This document shows, piece by piece, positions 25,095-33,966 of a stretch of DNA of 44,149 nucleotides. Numbering within the stretch: the first letter of the stretch is position 1; each line of letters starts with the position of its first letter. The translations under genes were made by a program, and so were the position numbers. The stretch lies in contig NZ_KB899170.1 of assembly GCF_000378065.1 (NCBI RefSeq), positions 1 to 44,149 on the forward strand, in the 5' to 3' direction. Source of the stretch: Porphyromonas gulae DSM 15663. GTDB lineage: Bacteria; Bacteroidota; Bacteroidia; Bacteroidales; Porphyromonadaceae. Under the pieces are notes generated by a model. The model worked only from the letters and a program-made list of their open reading frames with translations, searched no databases and was not told the DNA's origin.

Positions 25095-25547
25095 TTATTC
25101 CATATCCGGAAGAAGTTCGGCAAGAAAATTATTCAATTCTTCGTCCAAATTTTCCAATAGGGCCGAATCCAGCTGAATCAGTTCGTCGTCGATGAAGAGT
25201 AATTCCTCGATAATCGTGAAATCCTCCTGTGTCAGAGCTACTGAGAAGGGGCGTACAAATTGGTCTTTGTCGAAGAATCGGGCTGCATGCAGTCTTTTGA
25301 CTGCGCCCCGAAGCTCCTGCCTCATTGTGGACGGTATCTCCGTCCGTCCTTCTTGGATCCAATCGTATATGACCACACGATGGAGCTCTTCGTCCTTGTC
25401 GTTGAATAGCTGTACTTCCCCTGCAGCCGGATCTATTTGGACGAAAAGATCACTGATGGCTATCGGTACCGTTTTGGAGCTGTCGGGGTGTTCGATCGGT
25501 GTGCGGAACAGGCGTTCGAGCTGAATCTGTACTTCGTTCGGTTTCAT
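25095..25547 (-). CDS. conserved hypothetical protein (upstream partner of the tRNA, downstream of valS)
   Basis: 150 aa, acidic, soluble, no signal peptide. I do not recognise a domain. It is a mixed alpha/beta protein with a strikingly acidic, Leu-rich C-terminus (LIQLDSALLENLDEELNNFL, then AELLPDME), probably a helix pair. It starts 28 bp after the valS stop and is likely transcribed with it. It shows no sign of being a pseudogene, and codon use looks like its neighbours. Function unknown. Confidence 0.7.
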   Translation of the reverse strand: MKPNEVQIQLERLFRTPIEHPDSSKTVPIAISDLFVQIDPAAGEVQLFNDKDEELHRVVIYDWIQEGRTEIPSTMRQELRGAVKRLHAARFFDKDQFVRPFSVALTQEDFTIIEELLFIDDELIQLDSALLENLDEELNNFLAELLPDME

Positions 25548-25575
25548 TGTTGGCTAAAGAGATTGTGTATGGGGT

Positions 25576-28206
25576 TTATTTGGTCGATTGCAACTGGTTC
25601 AGACTGTCTCGAAGCGTGGCAATTCGCGCTTCGGCATCGCTTTTCTTCTTTTGCTCAAGCTCTATGACAGCCTGCGGAGCCTTGGCCACAAAGCTTTCGT
25701 TGCCGAGCTTTTTCATGACCGAAACGAGGAATTTCTCCTGATAGGCCAGTTCGTCGGACAGCTTCTTGATCTCCTCCTCCACGTCGATCAATCCGCCCAT
25801 CGGGATGGCGTATTCTAGCGTACCGATCAGGAAAGAGGTAGAGCCGCCCGTCTTTTCTTCCACTCGGCCGATGGCTTCGAGGTTGCCCATTTTGATGATA
25901 ACGGCATCGAAGGACGTATCGTGTTCGCTTCCTGCTTCGAGCGTCAGCTTTTCCTTCAAAGGAATATTCTTGCCGGTACGGATATTGCGAATGGCGGCTA
26001 TGATCTCCCGTGTACGATCGAAGGCTTGTAGGAAGTCCCTGTCCGTCTCATGCGCATCGGGCAGGAGGCAGAGCATGATGGTCTCGCCATCGTGACGCGG
26101 TTCGAGTGCATGCCATAGCTCTTCTGTGATGAAAGGCATGAAGGGATGGAGCAAACGCAGCAGCTGGTCGAAGAATCCGATCGTACTGCCGTAGGTCTTC
26201 GCGTCCATCGGCTGACCGTATGCCGGCTTCACCATCTCCAGATACCAGGAGGAGAAGTCGTCCCAGAACAGCTTGTAAACCAGTGTCAGTGCCTCGCTCA
26301 GACGATATTTGGAGAAGAGATCGTCCAGCTCCGTCTTCACCTCATCGAGGCGATAGCCGAACCATTTCACGGCCAGTGCCGAGGCTTCGGGCTGCGTGGC
26401 CGTTTCTGCCTGCTGCCATCCTTTTACGAGGCGGAAGGCATTCCATATCTTATTGCAGAAGTTACGTCCCTGCTCCGAGAGCGATTCGTCGAAGAGCACA
26501 TCGTTGCCGGCCGGAGCGGCCATCATCAGTCCCATGCGGACTCCGTCGGCACCGTATTTCTCCATCAGCATGATAGGATCGGGCGAGTTGCCGAGGCTCT
26601 TGGACATCTTTCTGCCCTGACCATCGCGTACGATACCGGTCAGATATACGTTGTCGAAGGGTTTCTTGCCACGGTATTCATAGCCTGCTATGATCATGCG
26701 GGCTACCCAGAAGAAGAGAATGTCCGGAGCCGTCACGAGGTCGCTCGTGGGATAGTAGTAGTCCAGCTCTTCGTTCTCCGGATCCATCACATCGCCGAAT
26801 ACGCTTATCGGCCATAGCCATGAGGAGAACCACGTATCCAGCGAGTCGCTTTCCTGACGCAGATCCTCTGCCGTGAGCGAGTCCGATCCCGTTTGCTTGC
26901 GGGCCAGCTCCACCGCTTTTTCGGCCGTCTCCGCCACTACGATACTTCCGTCCGGCAGGTAGTAGGCAGGGATACGATGCCCCCACCAGAGTTGTCGGCT
27001 GATGCACCAGTCCTTCACGTTCTCCATCCAGTGACGGTAGGTGTTCTTGAATTTGGCCGGATGCAGTTTGATCTCATTGTTCATTACGGCATCGAGAGCC
27101 GGTTTGGCCAGACTTTCCATCTGCAGGAACCACTGCATCGAGAGCTTCGGTTCGATGGGTACATCGGTACGCTCGGAGTAGCCTACCTTGTTTACATAGT
27201 TTTCCACTCGCTCCATCAGACCGGCATCGATCAGATCCTGTTCGATCTTCTTACGCACATCGAATCGGTCCATACCGGCGTACGGGCCGCCATGTTCGTT
27301 GAGAATGCCGTTGTCGTGGAATATGTCTATGCTTTCGAGCCGGTGTTTCTGCCCGAGCATATAGTCATTGACATCGTGTGCGGGCGTCACTTTCAGACAG
27401 CCCGTACCGAACTCCATATCCACATATTCGTCTTCGATGATGGGTACTGCACGCCCTACGGTGGGTACTATCACCCGTTTGCCTCGGAGCCAGCGGTAGC
27501 GTTCGTCGTTCGGATTCACGCAGACGGCCGTGTCGCCCATGATGGTTTCGGGGCGAGTCGTCGCTACTATTATATATTTGTCCGGTTCGTTCTCTACGAA
27601 ATAGCGTAGATAGTAGAGCTTGCCGTTCGTTTCTTTGTAGATCACCTCTTCGTCCGAGAGGGCAGTCAGTGCTTTCGGGTCCCAGTTTACCACCCGTATG
27701 CCACGGTAGATCAGTCCTTTGTTGTAGAGATCCACGAACACCTTGATCACGCTCTCGGAGCGGGATTCGTCCATCGTGAAGGCTGTCCGTGTCCAGTCGC
27801 AGGACGCTCCCAGACGCTTGAGCTGTTCGAGGATGATACCTCCGTGCTCGTGGGTCCAGTCCCATGCATGACGGAGAAACTCCTCTCGGCTGAGATCCTG
27901 CTTGCTGATACCCTGAGCGGCCAATCGGCCTACCACCTTGGCCTCAGTGGCTATGGAGGCATGGTCTGTACCCGGCACCCAGCAGGCGTTGTACCCTTTC
28001 ATACGGGCACGGCGTACGAGGATGTCCTGAATCGTATTGTTGAGCATATGCCCCATGTGGAGTACTCCCGTCACGTTGGGTGGGGGGATCACCACGGTAT
28101 ATGGCTTTCGTCCATCGGGAACGGAGATGAAACAGCCATATTCCATCCAGTAGTTATACCATTTCGATTCTACCTCTTCGGGGTTGTATTTGCTCGCTAT
28201 TTCCAT
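25576..28206 (-). CDS. valS: valyl-tRNA synthetase
   Basis: 876 aa, the normal size. It is a class I synthetase: the HIGH signature appears as HMGH at 50-53 within [17 protein letters not shown], and KMSKS is near 531 ([14 protein letters not shown]). The editing (CP1) domain lies in between ([18 protein letters not shown]). The tRNA-binding anticodon domain and the C-terminal coiled-coil arm ([20 protein letters not shown] onward) are complete. It attaches valine to tRNA-Val in the cytosol and edits threonine. A TACTTTTG box lies 89 bp upstream. Followed closely by a hypothetical gene. Confidence 0.98.
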   Translation of the reverse strand: MEIASKYNPEEVESKWYNYWMEYGCFISVPDGRKPYTVVIPPPNVTGVLHMGHMLNNTIQDILVRRARMKGYNACWVPGTDHASIATEAKVVGRLAAQGISKQDLSREEFLRHAWDWTHEHGGIILEQLKRLGASCDWTRTAFTMDESRSESVIKVFVDLYNKGLIYRGIRVVNWDPKALTALSDEEVIYKETNGKLYYLRYFVENEPDKYIIVATTRPETIMGDTAVCVNPNDERYRWLRGKRVIVPTVGRAVPIIEDEYVDMEFGTGCLKVTPAHDVNDYMLGQKHRLESIDIFHDNGILNEHGGPYAGMDRFDVRKKIEQDLIDAGLMERVENYVNKVGYSERTDVPIEPKLSMQWFLQMESLAKPALDAVMNNEIKLHPAKFKNTYRHWMENVKDWCISRQLWWGHRIPAYYLPDGSIVVAETAEKAVELARKQTGSDSLTAEDLRQESDSLDTWFSSWLWPISVFGDVMDPENEELDYYYPTSDLVTAPDILFFWVARMIIAGYEYRGKKPFDNVYLTGIVRDGQGRKMSKSLGNSPDPIMLMEKYGADGVRMGLMMAAPAGNDVLFDESLSEQGRNFCNKIWNAFRLVKGWQQAETATQPEASALAVKWFGYRLDEVKTELDDLFSKYRLSEALTLVYKLFWDDFSSWYLEMVKPAYGQPMDAKTYGSTIGFFDQLLRLLHPFMPFITEELWHALEPRHDGETIMLCLLPDAHETDRDFLQAFDRTREIIAAIRNIRTGKNIPLKEKLTLEAGSEHDTSFDAVIIKMGNLEAIGRVEEKTGGSTSFLIGTLEYAIPMGGLIDVEEEIKKLSDELAYQEKFLVSVMKKLGNESFVAKAPQAVIELEQKKKSDAEARIATLRDSLNQLQSTK

Positions 28207-28294
28207 ACTGTACGCTTTGCTCCTGTAAGAATGTTTTTGCTCCTCCTGTGCACGATTCGGTCATTGGCCGCGTCTGCACGAGAACATTATCGCG

Positions 28295-28302
28295 CAAAAG
28301 TA
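28295..28302 (-). promoter_or_regulatory. -7 promoter box of valS
   Basis: Minus-strand TACTTTTG, TAnnTTTG type, giving a leader of about 83 nt. No -33 seen at normal spacing, and no T-box-like structure recognised. Confidence 0.45.
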
Positions 28303-28464
28303 ATAAATAATGAAGCACGATTCCCTTTTCAGTCGCTATTGGCGTCAAGATCGGATTATATTATAATAAGTAGCAGCAGAGTGTTTGGTTTAGGATAGGG
28401 GAGCGAGACAATCGATCGTGGAAGTCCTTTTTTCGCCACTTAGTGGGCTTATGCCAAACACCGA

Positions 28465-28857
28465 AAAATACGCTCCAAAAAAGTTTTCAACAACGAAGAT
28501 GAGTTTGGAATGATTCTAAATAAGCACCTGAAAGGAAGCATCTTTTGAATCCCAAAAGATGGTAAAACGAACTTCTTTAGGTCGGATTCGGGTTTCTAAG
28601 AGGAGGAAAAACGATTTGTATATCGACCATTTTCGATTTATATATAAATCATTTTCGATCTGTATATAAATCGTTTTCAATTCATATATAAATCGTTTTC
28701 GTTATCTATATAGATTGTCATGCCATTTATATATAGATCGTAGATGAAGAAAGCCCGTTCGACGGGCGATAAAAGAAAGGCACGCACCCGATTCAGTCTC
28801 GAATCAGGTGCGTGCCTTATGCTTTTGCCCGGCTATTGAGAGCCTTATTCCTGCTTA
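28465..28857 (+). mobile_element. BrickBuilt-type MITE, copy B (22-nt tandem repeats)
   Basis: Same layout and orientation as copy A at 6268. The leader is nearly identical (AAAATACGC at 28465, TTTTCAACAACGAAG at 28484-28498). Four 22-nt units and one 23-nt unit follow at 28626-28736. The tail has hairpin GCCCG-TTCGA-CGGGC, then a stem GGCACGCACC/GGTGCGTGCC with GATTC/GAATC further in (about 28780-28817). The remaining 29,039-side sequence up to the TPR gene holds nothing I recognise. Ends are estimated from similarity. Confidence 0.75.
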
Positions 28858-29039
28858 TTTGTCATGGGTATAAGCGTTCTTTTCTCTCCTTCCACAATGA
28901 GAGAGTGGGTATATGGGATAGCAAAATCAGCCTTGCCGCTTGAAGATATTATATGAAGTCTTAGCATATATAGGGGCATTTAATTGTTGAGACCGCAAAT
29001 GTAAGAAAAAAGCCCAAGTCCGGTGAAGCCTAATTTTGC

Positions 29040-30938
29040 CTACATGCCTTCCTGACACGCATTCGGATTCTCTTCTTCCCAGCTTTTTATTCTTTCAAGT
29101 AAGGCTATTGCTTGGCTGTTGTTAGGGTATTTCTGTAGTGTTGCTTTTACTTTTTGAATCTGCTTTGACTCTTTCCCTAAACAATCTATTCCCAAAATTA
29201 GTGTCTGAAGATAGTCTATTTCATAGGCTGAAGGATTTCTTTTCGCCAAAATTTCTCTTATCAAAAGAGCCTCTTTGTATGCCTTTTCAGCTTCTTCTCG
29301 ATTATTGATTTGGTTGCAGAAAACAGCCAGATTATTCAATGTCATGGCCAAGTACGGATTATAAGCTTGAGGATTTTTCTTTGCGAGTTCTCTGTATATA
29401 TCCAAGGCCTCTTGATAACAGTCTTTTACTTGTTTTATTTCGTTGTTTTTTCTGAGTAAGAGACCCAGATTGTTCAATGTCATAGCTAAGCCCGGATTAT
29501 AGGCCTGAGGATTTTTCTTTGCGAGTGCTCTGTATATATCCAAGGCCTCTTGATAACAGCCTTTGGCTTGTTTTATCTCATTGTTATTGCTGAGTACGCT
29601 TGCCAGATTGTTCAATGTCCCAGCCAAATTCGGATTATAGGCCTGAGGATTTTTCTTTGCGAGTTCTCTGTATATATCTAAGGCCTCTTGATAATAGATT
29701 TGGGCTTGCTTTGTTTCGTTGTTTTTTCTGAGCAACAGACCCAGATTGTTCAATATCCCAGCCAAGTCCGGGTTATAGGCCTCGGGATTTTTCTTTGCGA
29801 GTTCTCTGTATATATCCAAGGCCTCTTGATAACAGATTTGGGCTTGCTTTGTTTCGTTGTTATCGCTAAGCAAGAGACCCAGATTATTCAATGTTGAGGC
29901 CAAGTCCGGATTATAGGCCTCGGGACTTTTCTTTGCGAGTGCTCTGTATATATCCAAGGCCTCTTGATAACAGTCTTTAGCTTGTTTTATCTCATTGTTA
30001 TTGCTGAGTACGTTTGCCAGATTGTTCAATGTCATGGCCAAGTCCAGATTATAGGCCTCGGGATTCTTTTTCGCGAGTTCTTTATATATATCTAAGACTT
30101 CTTCATAATATTGTTTGGCTTTGGTGAAGTCATTAAGAGAATATAGTAGGCCGGCATAGCCGAAGAGGTTTTCCGGAGATCGTTCGATTGCGATCAGCTT
30201 CTCATAGAAGTTGCAAGCCTCGTCAAATGAAAACTTGGTTTTGGCAGCCTCGATTAGCTCCTTTAGAACCTTAGTCGTTTCTTCATTTCTTTTTTCTTCA
30301 TACTCTTCGTATATCCGAGTGAGGCTGTTGTTACTTCTGCCGATCACTACTTGCCGGATGGATTCTAAAGTATCCGCTAATAGAGTATTTCCGCTTTTCT
30401 TCAACTCCTCTATTACATGTAATAACTCGGCCGAGTGTTCGAACAGATTTCGGACTATGATTTGTAATGTCTCATGTAAAGGATGTTCTATCTCTCGACT
30501 GTGGTATAAATCTTCTATGGCCTTCTCGGCTTTTACTTGACCTTCTTTGATTGGTAGTCGTTTCAAGTAGTGCTCAATATCCCGTGGATCAAGTCCTCTT
30601 GCTTTGATAGCTTCCATGACTTTGACTCGTGTCAAGTAGTTGTGAGCTGCTTGATGTTTGGATTCAGCAAGCCGTTTCTCAAAACAGTCAATAAAATCTT
30701 GTGTTTCTCGATCATCCGGCTTGAATGAAGTCGGATTCTTCATATATGCATGAACCGCTTTCTTTAGTTTGATGCGTGTCGCATATCCAACTTCATTTTT
30801 GAAAAAATCATTTAGGGCATAATGAAAAGCCGATTCTACTTGAGTATCAACCTCCTTTTTGAAATAGCTTTGTATTTTCAAGTAAAGGTTTTTGATCGGA
30901 TTAAATAAAAGTTCGAGTATTGTCAAAATTTGACCCAT
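29040..30938 (-). CDS. tetratricopeptide-repeat protein with near-identical 46-residue repeats
   Basis: 632 aa. The first 230 residues are helical and charged (opening MGQILTILELLFNPIKNLYL, then FKKEVDTQVESAF), with no signal peptide and no domain I recognise. From about 240 on there are TPRs: degenerate ones first, then five near-identical 46-residue units (consensus around AYNPDLAMTLNNLGLLL and CYQEALDIYRELAKKN), one diverged unit and a final degenerate one. The 46-residue period is the kinesin-light-chain-like TPR subtype common in large bacterial assemblies and some signalling or immunity proteins. It presumably binds a protein partner. The unit-to-unit identity at DNA level (138 bp) suggests copy-number variation between strains. 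It has a TATATTTG box and stands alone beside MITE copy B. Confidence 0.85.
   Translation of the reverse strand: MGQILTILELLFNPIKNLYLKIQSYFKKEVDTQVESAFHYALNDFFKNEVGYATRIKLKKAVHAYMKNPTSFKPDDRETQDFIDCFEKRLAESKHQAAHNYLTRVKVMEAIKARGLDPRDIEHYLKRLPIKEGQVKAEKAIEDLYHSREIEHPLHETLQIIVRNLFEHSAELLHVIEELKKSGNTLLADTLESIRQVVIGRSNNSLTRIYEEYEEKRNEETTKVLKELIEAAKTKFSFDEACNFYEKLIAIERSPENLFGYAGLLYSLNDFTKAKQYYEEVLDIYKELAKKNPEAYNLDLAMTLNNLANVLSNNNEIKQAKDCYQEALDIYRALAKKSPEAYNPDLASTLNNLGLLLSDNNETKQAQICYQEALDIYRELAKKNPEAYNPDLAGILNNLGLLLRKNNETKQAQIYYQEALDIYRELAKKNPQAYNPNLAGTLNNLASVLSNNNEIKQAKGCYQEALDIYRALAKKNPQAYNPGLAMTLNNLGLLLRKNNEIKQVKDCYQEALDIYRELAKKNPQAYNPYLAMTLNNLAVFCNQINNREEAEKAYKEALLIREILAKRNPSAYEIDYLQTLILGIDCLGKESKQIQKVKATLQKYPNNSQAIALLERIKSWEEENPNACQEGM
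29328..30080 (-). repeat. 138-bp coding tandem repeats within the TPR gene
   Basis: The same segment (CAGATT near its start on the plus strand) recurs at 29328, 29466, 29604, 29742, 29880 and 30018, each exactly 138 bp apart. Divergence is low among the middle units and rises in the one at the 29,328 end. The spacing equals 46 codons, so gain or loss of a unit keeps the frame. Confidence 0.88.
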
Positions 30939-30974
30939 AACTTAAGTCTAAGTAAATCTTTGAATTGATGTTTG

Positions 30975-30982
30975 CAAATATA
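30975..30982 (-). promoter_or_regulatory. -7 promoter box of the TPR gene
   Basis: Minus-strand TATATTTG, 36 bp before the ATG at 30938. It overlaps no other gene and lies just past the nrdJ-side terminator. Confidence 0.5.
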
Positions 30983-31007
30983 GATAAAATCAGATGCTTG
31001 ATTTGTA

Positions 31008-31054
31008 AAATACAAAAGAGGGCATGCCGAATCATAGTCCGGACATGCCCTCTT
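31008..31054 (-). terminator. terminator of the ribonucleotide reductase gene
   Basis: AAGAGGGCATG (31016-31026) pairs perfectly over 11 bp with CATGCCCTCTT (31044-31054). On the minus strand TTTTGTATTTT follows. It separates nrdJ from the TPR gene's promoter. Confidence 0.8.
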
Positions 31055-31127
31055 GAACAGTAAAGGAAATGTAGAGTGGCAGCAGAGGTATTATGTTATA
31101 GAAGCGATACCCTGCCGGTTTTGTGCT

Positions 31128-33680
31128 TTATCCGCATTTGGAAGCTCCGCAACTGCTGCATAGCAGGCAGCCTTCTTGATAAACCAAAGTCTCCTGACCA
31201 CAGCTCGGACATACCTGTCCTGAGAGGGTGGTGCCATTGGGGAGGTAACGTTTGAGGGCGCGCTCCACGCCGTTCTTCCAAGTGTTGATGGATTCGTCGT
31301 TCAGCGACATGCCCTGTACGAGGTGTACTACCTGTTCGATAGGCATACCATAGCGCAAGACGCCTGAGATGAGCTTGGCGTAGTTCCAGTATTCGGGATT
31401 GAACTTGCTGTCCAAGCCTTCGATGGTTACCTTGAAGCCCTTCTTGTTGCAGAACTGGAAGTCGTAGTGTCGTTCGCCGTTTTCGTCCCTGTTCTTGATT
31501 ATCTTGCCGTGGGTAACGCTCTTCGGCACCATGATACCTTCGTCATCATCGGCTATACCGGTGAAGATTTCGTAAGGACGTCCATCTTTGAGACCAACGA
31601 ATGCGATCCACTTCTCACGGTTGTTTTGGAAGCGAACTACCTCCGCTTCCAACTCGCGCGGACGAGAGATAAGCATGCTCTGTACCATGGTCTGGAGAGC
31701 TGCCGGCTCCTCTTTCTTGTCTTTCTTCTTCGGCTTGTCGGTGATAAGGACGCCACTGCGCGAACCGTCGCGATAGACGGTACAGCCTTTGCAGCCGCTC
31801 TTCCATGCCTCTACATACAGGGTATTGACCAGCTCTTCGGTGACATCGGAGGGGAGGTTGATGGTTACGCTGATGGAGTGGTCTACCCACTGCTGGATAC
31901 GTCCCTGCATCTTCACCTTAGCCACCCAGTCCACATCGTTGGCCGTGGCCTTGTAGTAGGGCGAACGGGCTACGAGGTCGTCGATCTCTTCGTTCGTGTA
32001 TTTGCGGTCAGGGTCGTAACCGTTGGTGCGCATCCAAGTGACGAAGTTGTGGTGATAGACAACAAACTCTTCGAAGCTGTCGCCCACTTCGTCCACATAG
32101 TCGATCTGTACATTCTTGTCGCTCGGATTCACCTTTCTGCGACGCTTGTAGACCGGCATGAATACCGGCTCGATACCGGAGGAAGTCTGTGTCATCAGAC
32201 TGGTGGAACCGGTAGGAGCTATCGTGAGGCAGGCGATATTGCGTCGTCCGTACTGCTTCATCTCTTCGTACAGCCACGGATCGGCCTCGCGAAGACGGGC
32301 TATAAAGGGATTGTTCTCTTCGCGCTTGGCATCGAACAGTTCGAAGGCACCGCGCTCCTTGGCCATGGTCACAGAACTGCTATAGGCGCAGAGTGCGAGG
32401 GTCTTCTGTACCTCTTCGGCAAATTGGGTGGCTTCGTCCGAACCGTAGCGGAATCCCATCGCTGCGAGCATATCGCCTTCGGCAGTGATACCTACACCTG
32501 TACGACGGCCGGCAAGGGTCTTGCGGCGGATCTTGTGCCAGAGGTTGCGTTCCGAGGTCTTGACTTCTTCGCTTTCGGGGTCGCTGTCTATCTTGCTCAG
32601 GATCTGTTCGATCTTTTCGGCTTCGAGGTCGATGATGTCGTCCATGATGCGCTGTGCCAAAATAACGTGGTTGCGGAAAAGCTCGAAGTCGAAGGAGGCT
32701 TCGTTCGTGAACGGGTTCTTCACGTAGGAATAGAGGTTGATAGCGAGCAGTCGGCAACTATCGTAGGGGCAGAGAGGAATCTCACCACAAGGGTTGGTGG
32801 AGACTGTACGGAAGCCCAGATCGGCATAGCAATCGGGTACCGATTCGCGAATGATCGTATCCCAGAAGAGCACTCCGGGTTCGGCCGACTTCCAAGCGTT
32901 GTGAATGATTTTGCCCCAGAGGGTACGTGCATCGATCTCTTTCTCCCACTTCGGGTCTTTGGCATCGATGGGGTACTGTTGTTTATAGGGCTTGCCTTCG
33001 ACAACGGCACGCATGAAATCATCGTCGATCTTCACCGATACGTTGGCTCCCGTCACCTTGCCTTCGGTCATTTTGGCATCGATGAAGGATTCGGAATCGG
33101 GATGCTTGATGGATACGGACAGCATAAGAGCACCGCGGCGGCCGTCCTGAGCTACTTCGCGCGTACTGTTGGAGTAGCGTTCCATGAATGGGACCAGTCC
33201 GGTGGATGTGAGAGCAGAGTTCTTCACGGGCGAACCTTTCGGGCGAATGTGGGAGAGGTCGTGCCCTACGCCTCCGCGGCGTTTCATCAGCTGTACCTGC
33301 TCTTCATCGATCCGGATGATAGCTCCGTAGGAATCGGCATCGCCGTCCAAACCGACAACGAAGCAGTTGGAGAGGGAGGCTATCTGAAAGTCGTTGCCGA
33401 TACCGGTCATCGGACTTCCCTGAGGTACGATGTAGCGGAAGTGATCGAAGAGGTCGAACAGCTCTTGTTCGGAAAGAGGATTGGGATACTTTTTCTCGAT
33501 GCGAGCTATTTCACAGGCTATACGCTTGTGCATGTCCACAGGGCTTTTTTCGTAGATATTCCCTTGGGCATCTTTCAGCGCATACTTCATTACCCATACT
33601 TTGGCGGCAAGCTCATCGCCATCAAAATAGGCAAGCGAGGCTTTGTATGCCTCGTCGAATGTGTAGATTTTGCGTGACAT
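31128..33680 (-). CDS. nrdJ: adenosylcobalamin-dependent (class II) ribonucleotide reductase
   Basis: 850 aa. The NrdJ barrel begins after a short N-terminal helical region without an ATP cone. FQIASLSNCFVVG has the conserved Cys at 106, NPCGEIPL near 303 carries the radical-site Cys and Glu, and TIAPTGSTSLMTQTSSGIEP near 500 is the class signature. The C-terminus has a Cys-rich tail (CPSCGQE, then CLLCSSCGASKCG) that likely relays electrons or binds zinc. It reduces ribonucleotides using 5'-deoxyadenosylcobalamin without needing oxygen, fitting an anaerobe. The adenosyltransferase making that cofactor is encoded at 38073. No cobalamin riboswitch is seen upstream. No promoter box is evident either, but see the repeats at 33756-33846. 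Confidence 0.95.
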   Translation of the reverse strand: MSRKIYTFDEAYKASLAYFDGDELAAKVWVMKYALKDAQGNIYEKSPVDMHKRIACEIARIEKKYPNPLSEQELFDLFDHFRYIVPQGSPMTGIGNDFQIASLSNCFVVGLDGDADSYGAIIRIDEEQVQLMKRRGGVGHDLSHIRPKGSPVKNSALTSTGLVPFMERYSNSTREVAQDGRRGALMLSVSIKHPDSESFIDAKMTEGKVTGANVSVKIDDDFMRAVVEGKPYKQQYPIDAKDPKWEKEIDARTLWGKIIHNAWKSAEPGVLFWDTIIRESVPDCYADLGFRTVSTNPCGEIPLCPYDSCRLLAINLYSYVKNPFTNEASFDFELFRNHVILAQRIMDDIIDLEAEKIEQILSKIDSDPESEEVKTSERNLWHKIRRKTLAGRRTGVGITAEGDMLAAMGFRYGSDEATQFAEEVQKTLALCAYSSSVTMAKERGAFELFDAKREENNPFIARLREADPWLYEEMKQYGRRNIACLTIAPTGSTSLMTQTSSGIEPVFMPVYKRRRKVNPSDKNVQIDYVDEVGDSFEEFVVYHHNFVTWMRTNGYDPDRKYTNEEIDDLVARSPYYKATANDVDWVAKVKMQGRIQQWVDHSISVTINLPSDVTEELVNTLYVEAWKSGCKGCTVYRDGSRSGVLITDKPKKKDKKEEPAALQTMVQSMLISRPRELEAEVVRFQNNREKWIAFVGLKDGRPYEIFTGIADDDEGIMVPKSVTHGKIIKNRDENGERHYDFQFCNKKGFKVTIEGLDSKFNPEYWNYAKLISGVLRYGMPIEQVVHLVQGMSLNDESINTWKNGVERALKRYLPNGTTLSGQVCPSCGQETLVYQEGCLLCSSCGASKCG

Positions 33681-33755
33681 AGTATTTTGTGTAATTAACT
33701 TCTATTTGCGTTTGCAATGTTATGAAGTATATATTAAATGGACAATAGGGAAAAC

Positions 33756-33846
33756 CTTCGTTGTTGAAAAGTTTTCCGAAATAATTTTATAATACGCTTT
33801 ATATTAGCGTGTTATGATTTTATTGTTTTGTGGAAAGTTTTCCGAA
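33756..33846. repeat. direct repeats upstream of nrdJ and a 15-bp match to the BrickBuilt leader
   Basis: AAAGTTTTCCGAA occurs at 33768-33780 and again at 33834-33846, exactly 66 bp apart. Overlapping the first, the minus strand reads TTTTCAACAACGAAG (33756-33770), identical to the leader of both BrickBuilt-type elements. The rest of 33681-33966 is AT-rich with no gene and no riboswitch that I can recognise. Confidence 0.6.
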
Positions 33847-33966
33847 TTTTTCACTTCATGAGTGTCAGAGTGGGTGAAAATAAAAATTGAAGGACGATTA
33901 TCGAGTATAGATATTCGCCACAATCAAATAAAGGGAGGGTGATAAGGTGGGGTAGTATTTCCCCTT

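Noticed and set aside
26893-27609. 238-codon frame antisense to valS
   Set aside because: It lies wholly inside the valS catalytic and editing regions, has no promoter box and no family resemblance.
28626-28736. 22-nt repeats as a CRISPR array
   Set aside because: Units are directly adjacent without spacers, vary in sequence, and no cas genes are present. The same holds for the 23-bp array at 35944-36058.
31467-33677. 736-codon open frame on the plus strand, antisense to nrdJ
   Set aside because: It is opposite a full-length, motif-complete ribonucleotide reductase. Its translation has no recognisable domain, and long antisense frames are common where the sense codon use leaves few stops.
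33681-33966. cobalamin riboswitch upstream of nrdJ
   Set aside because: I cannot find the conserved B12-box core or a matching fold; the region is AT-rich with short repeats.
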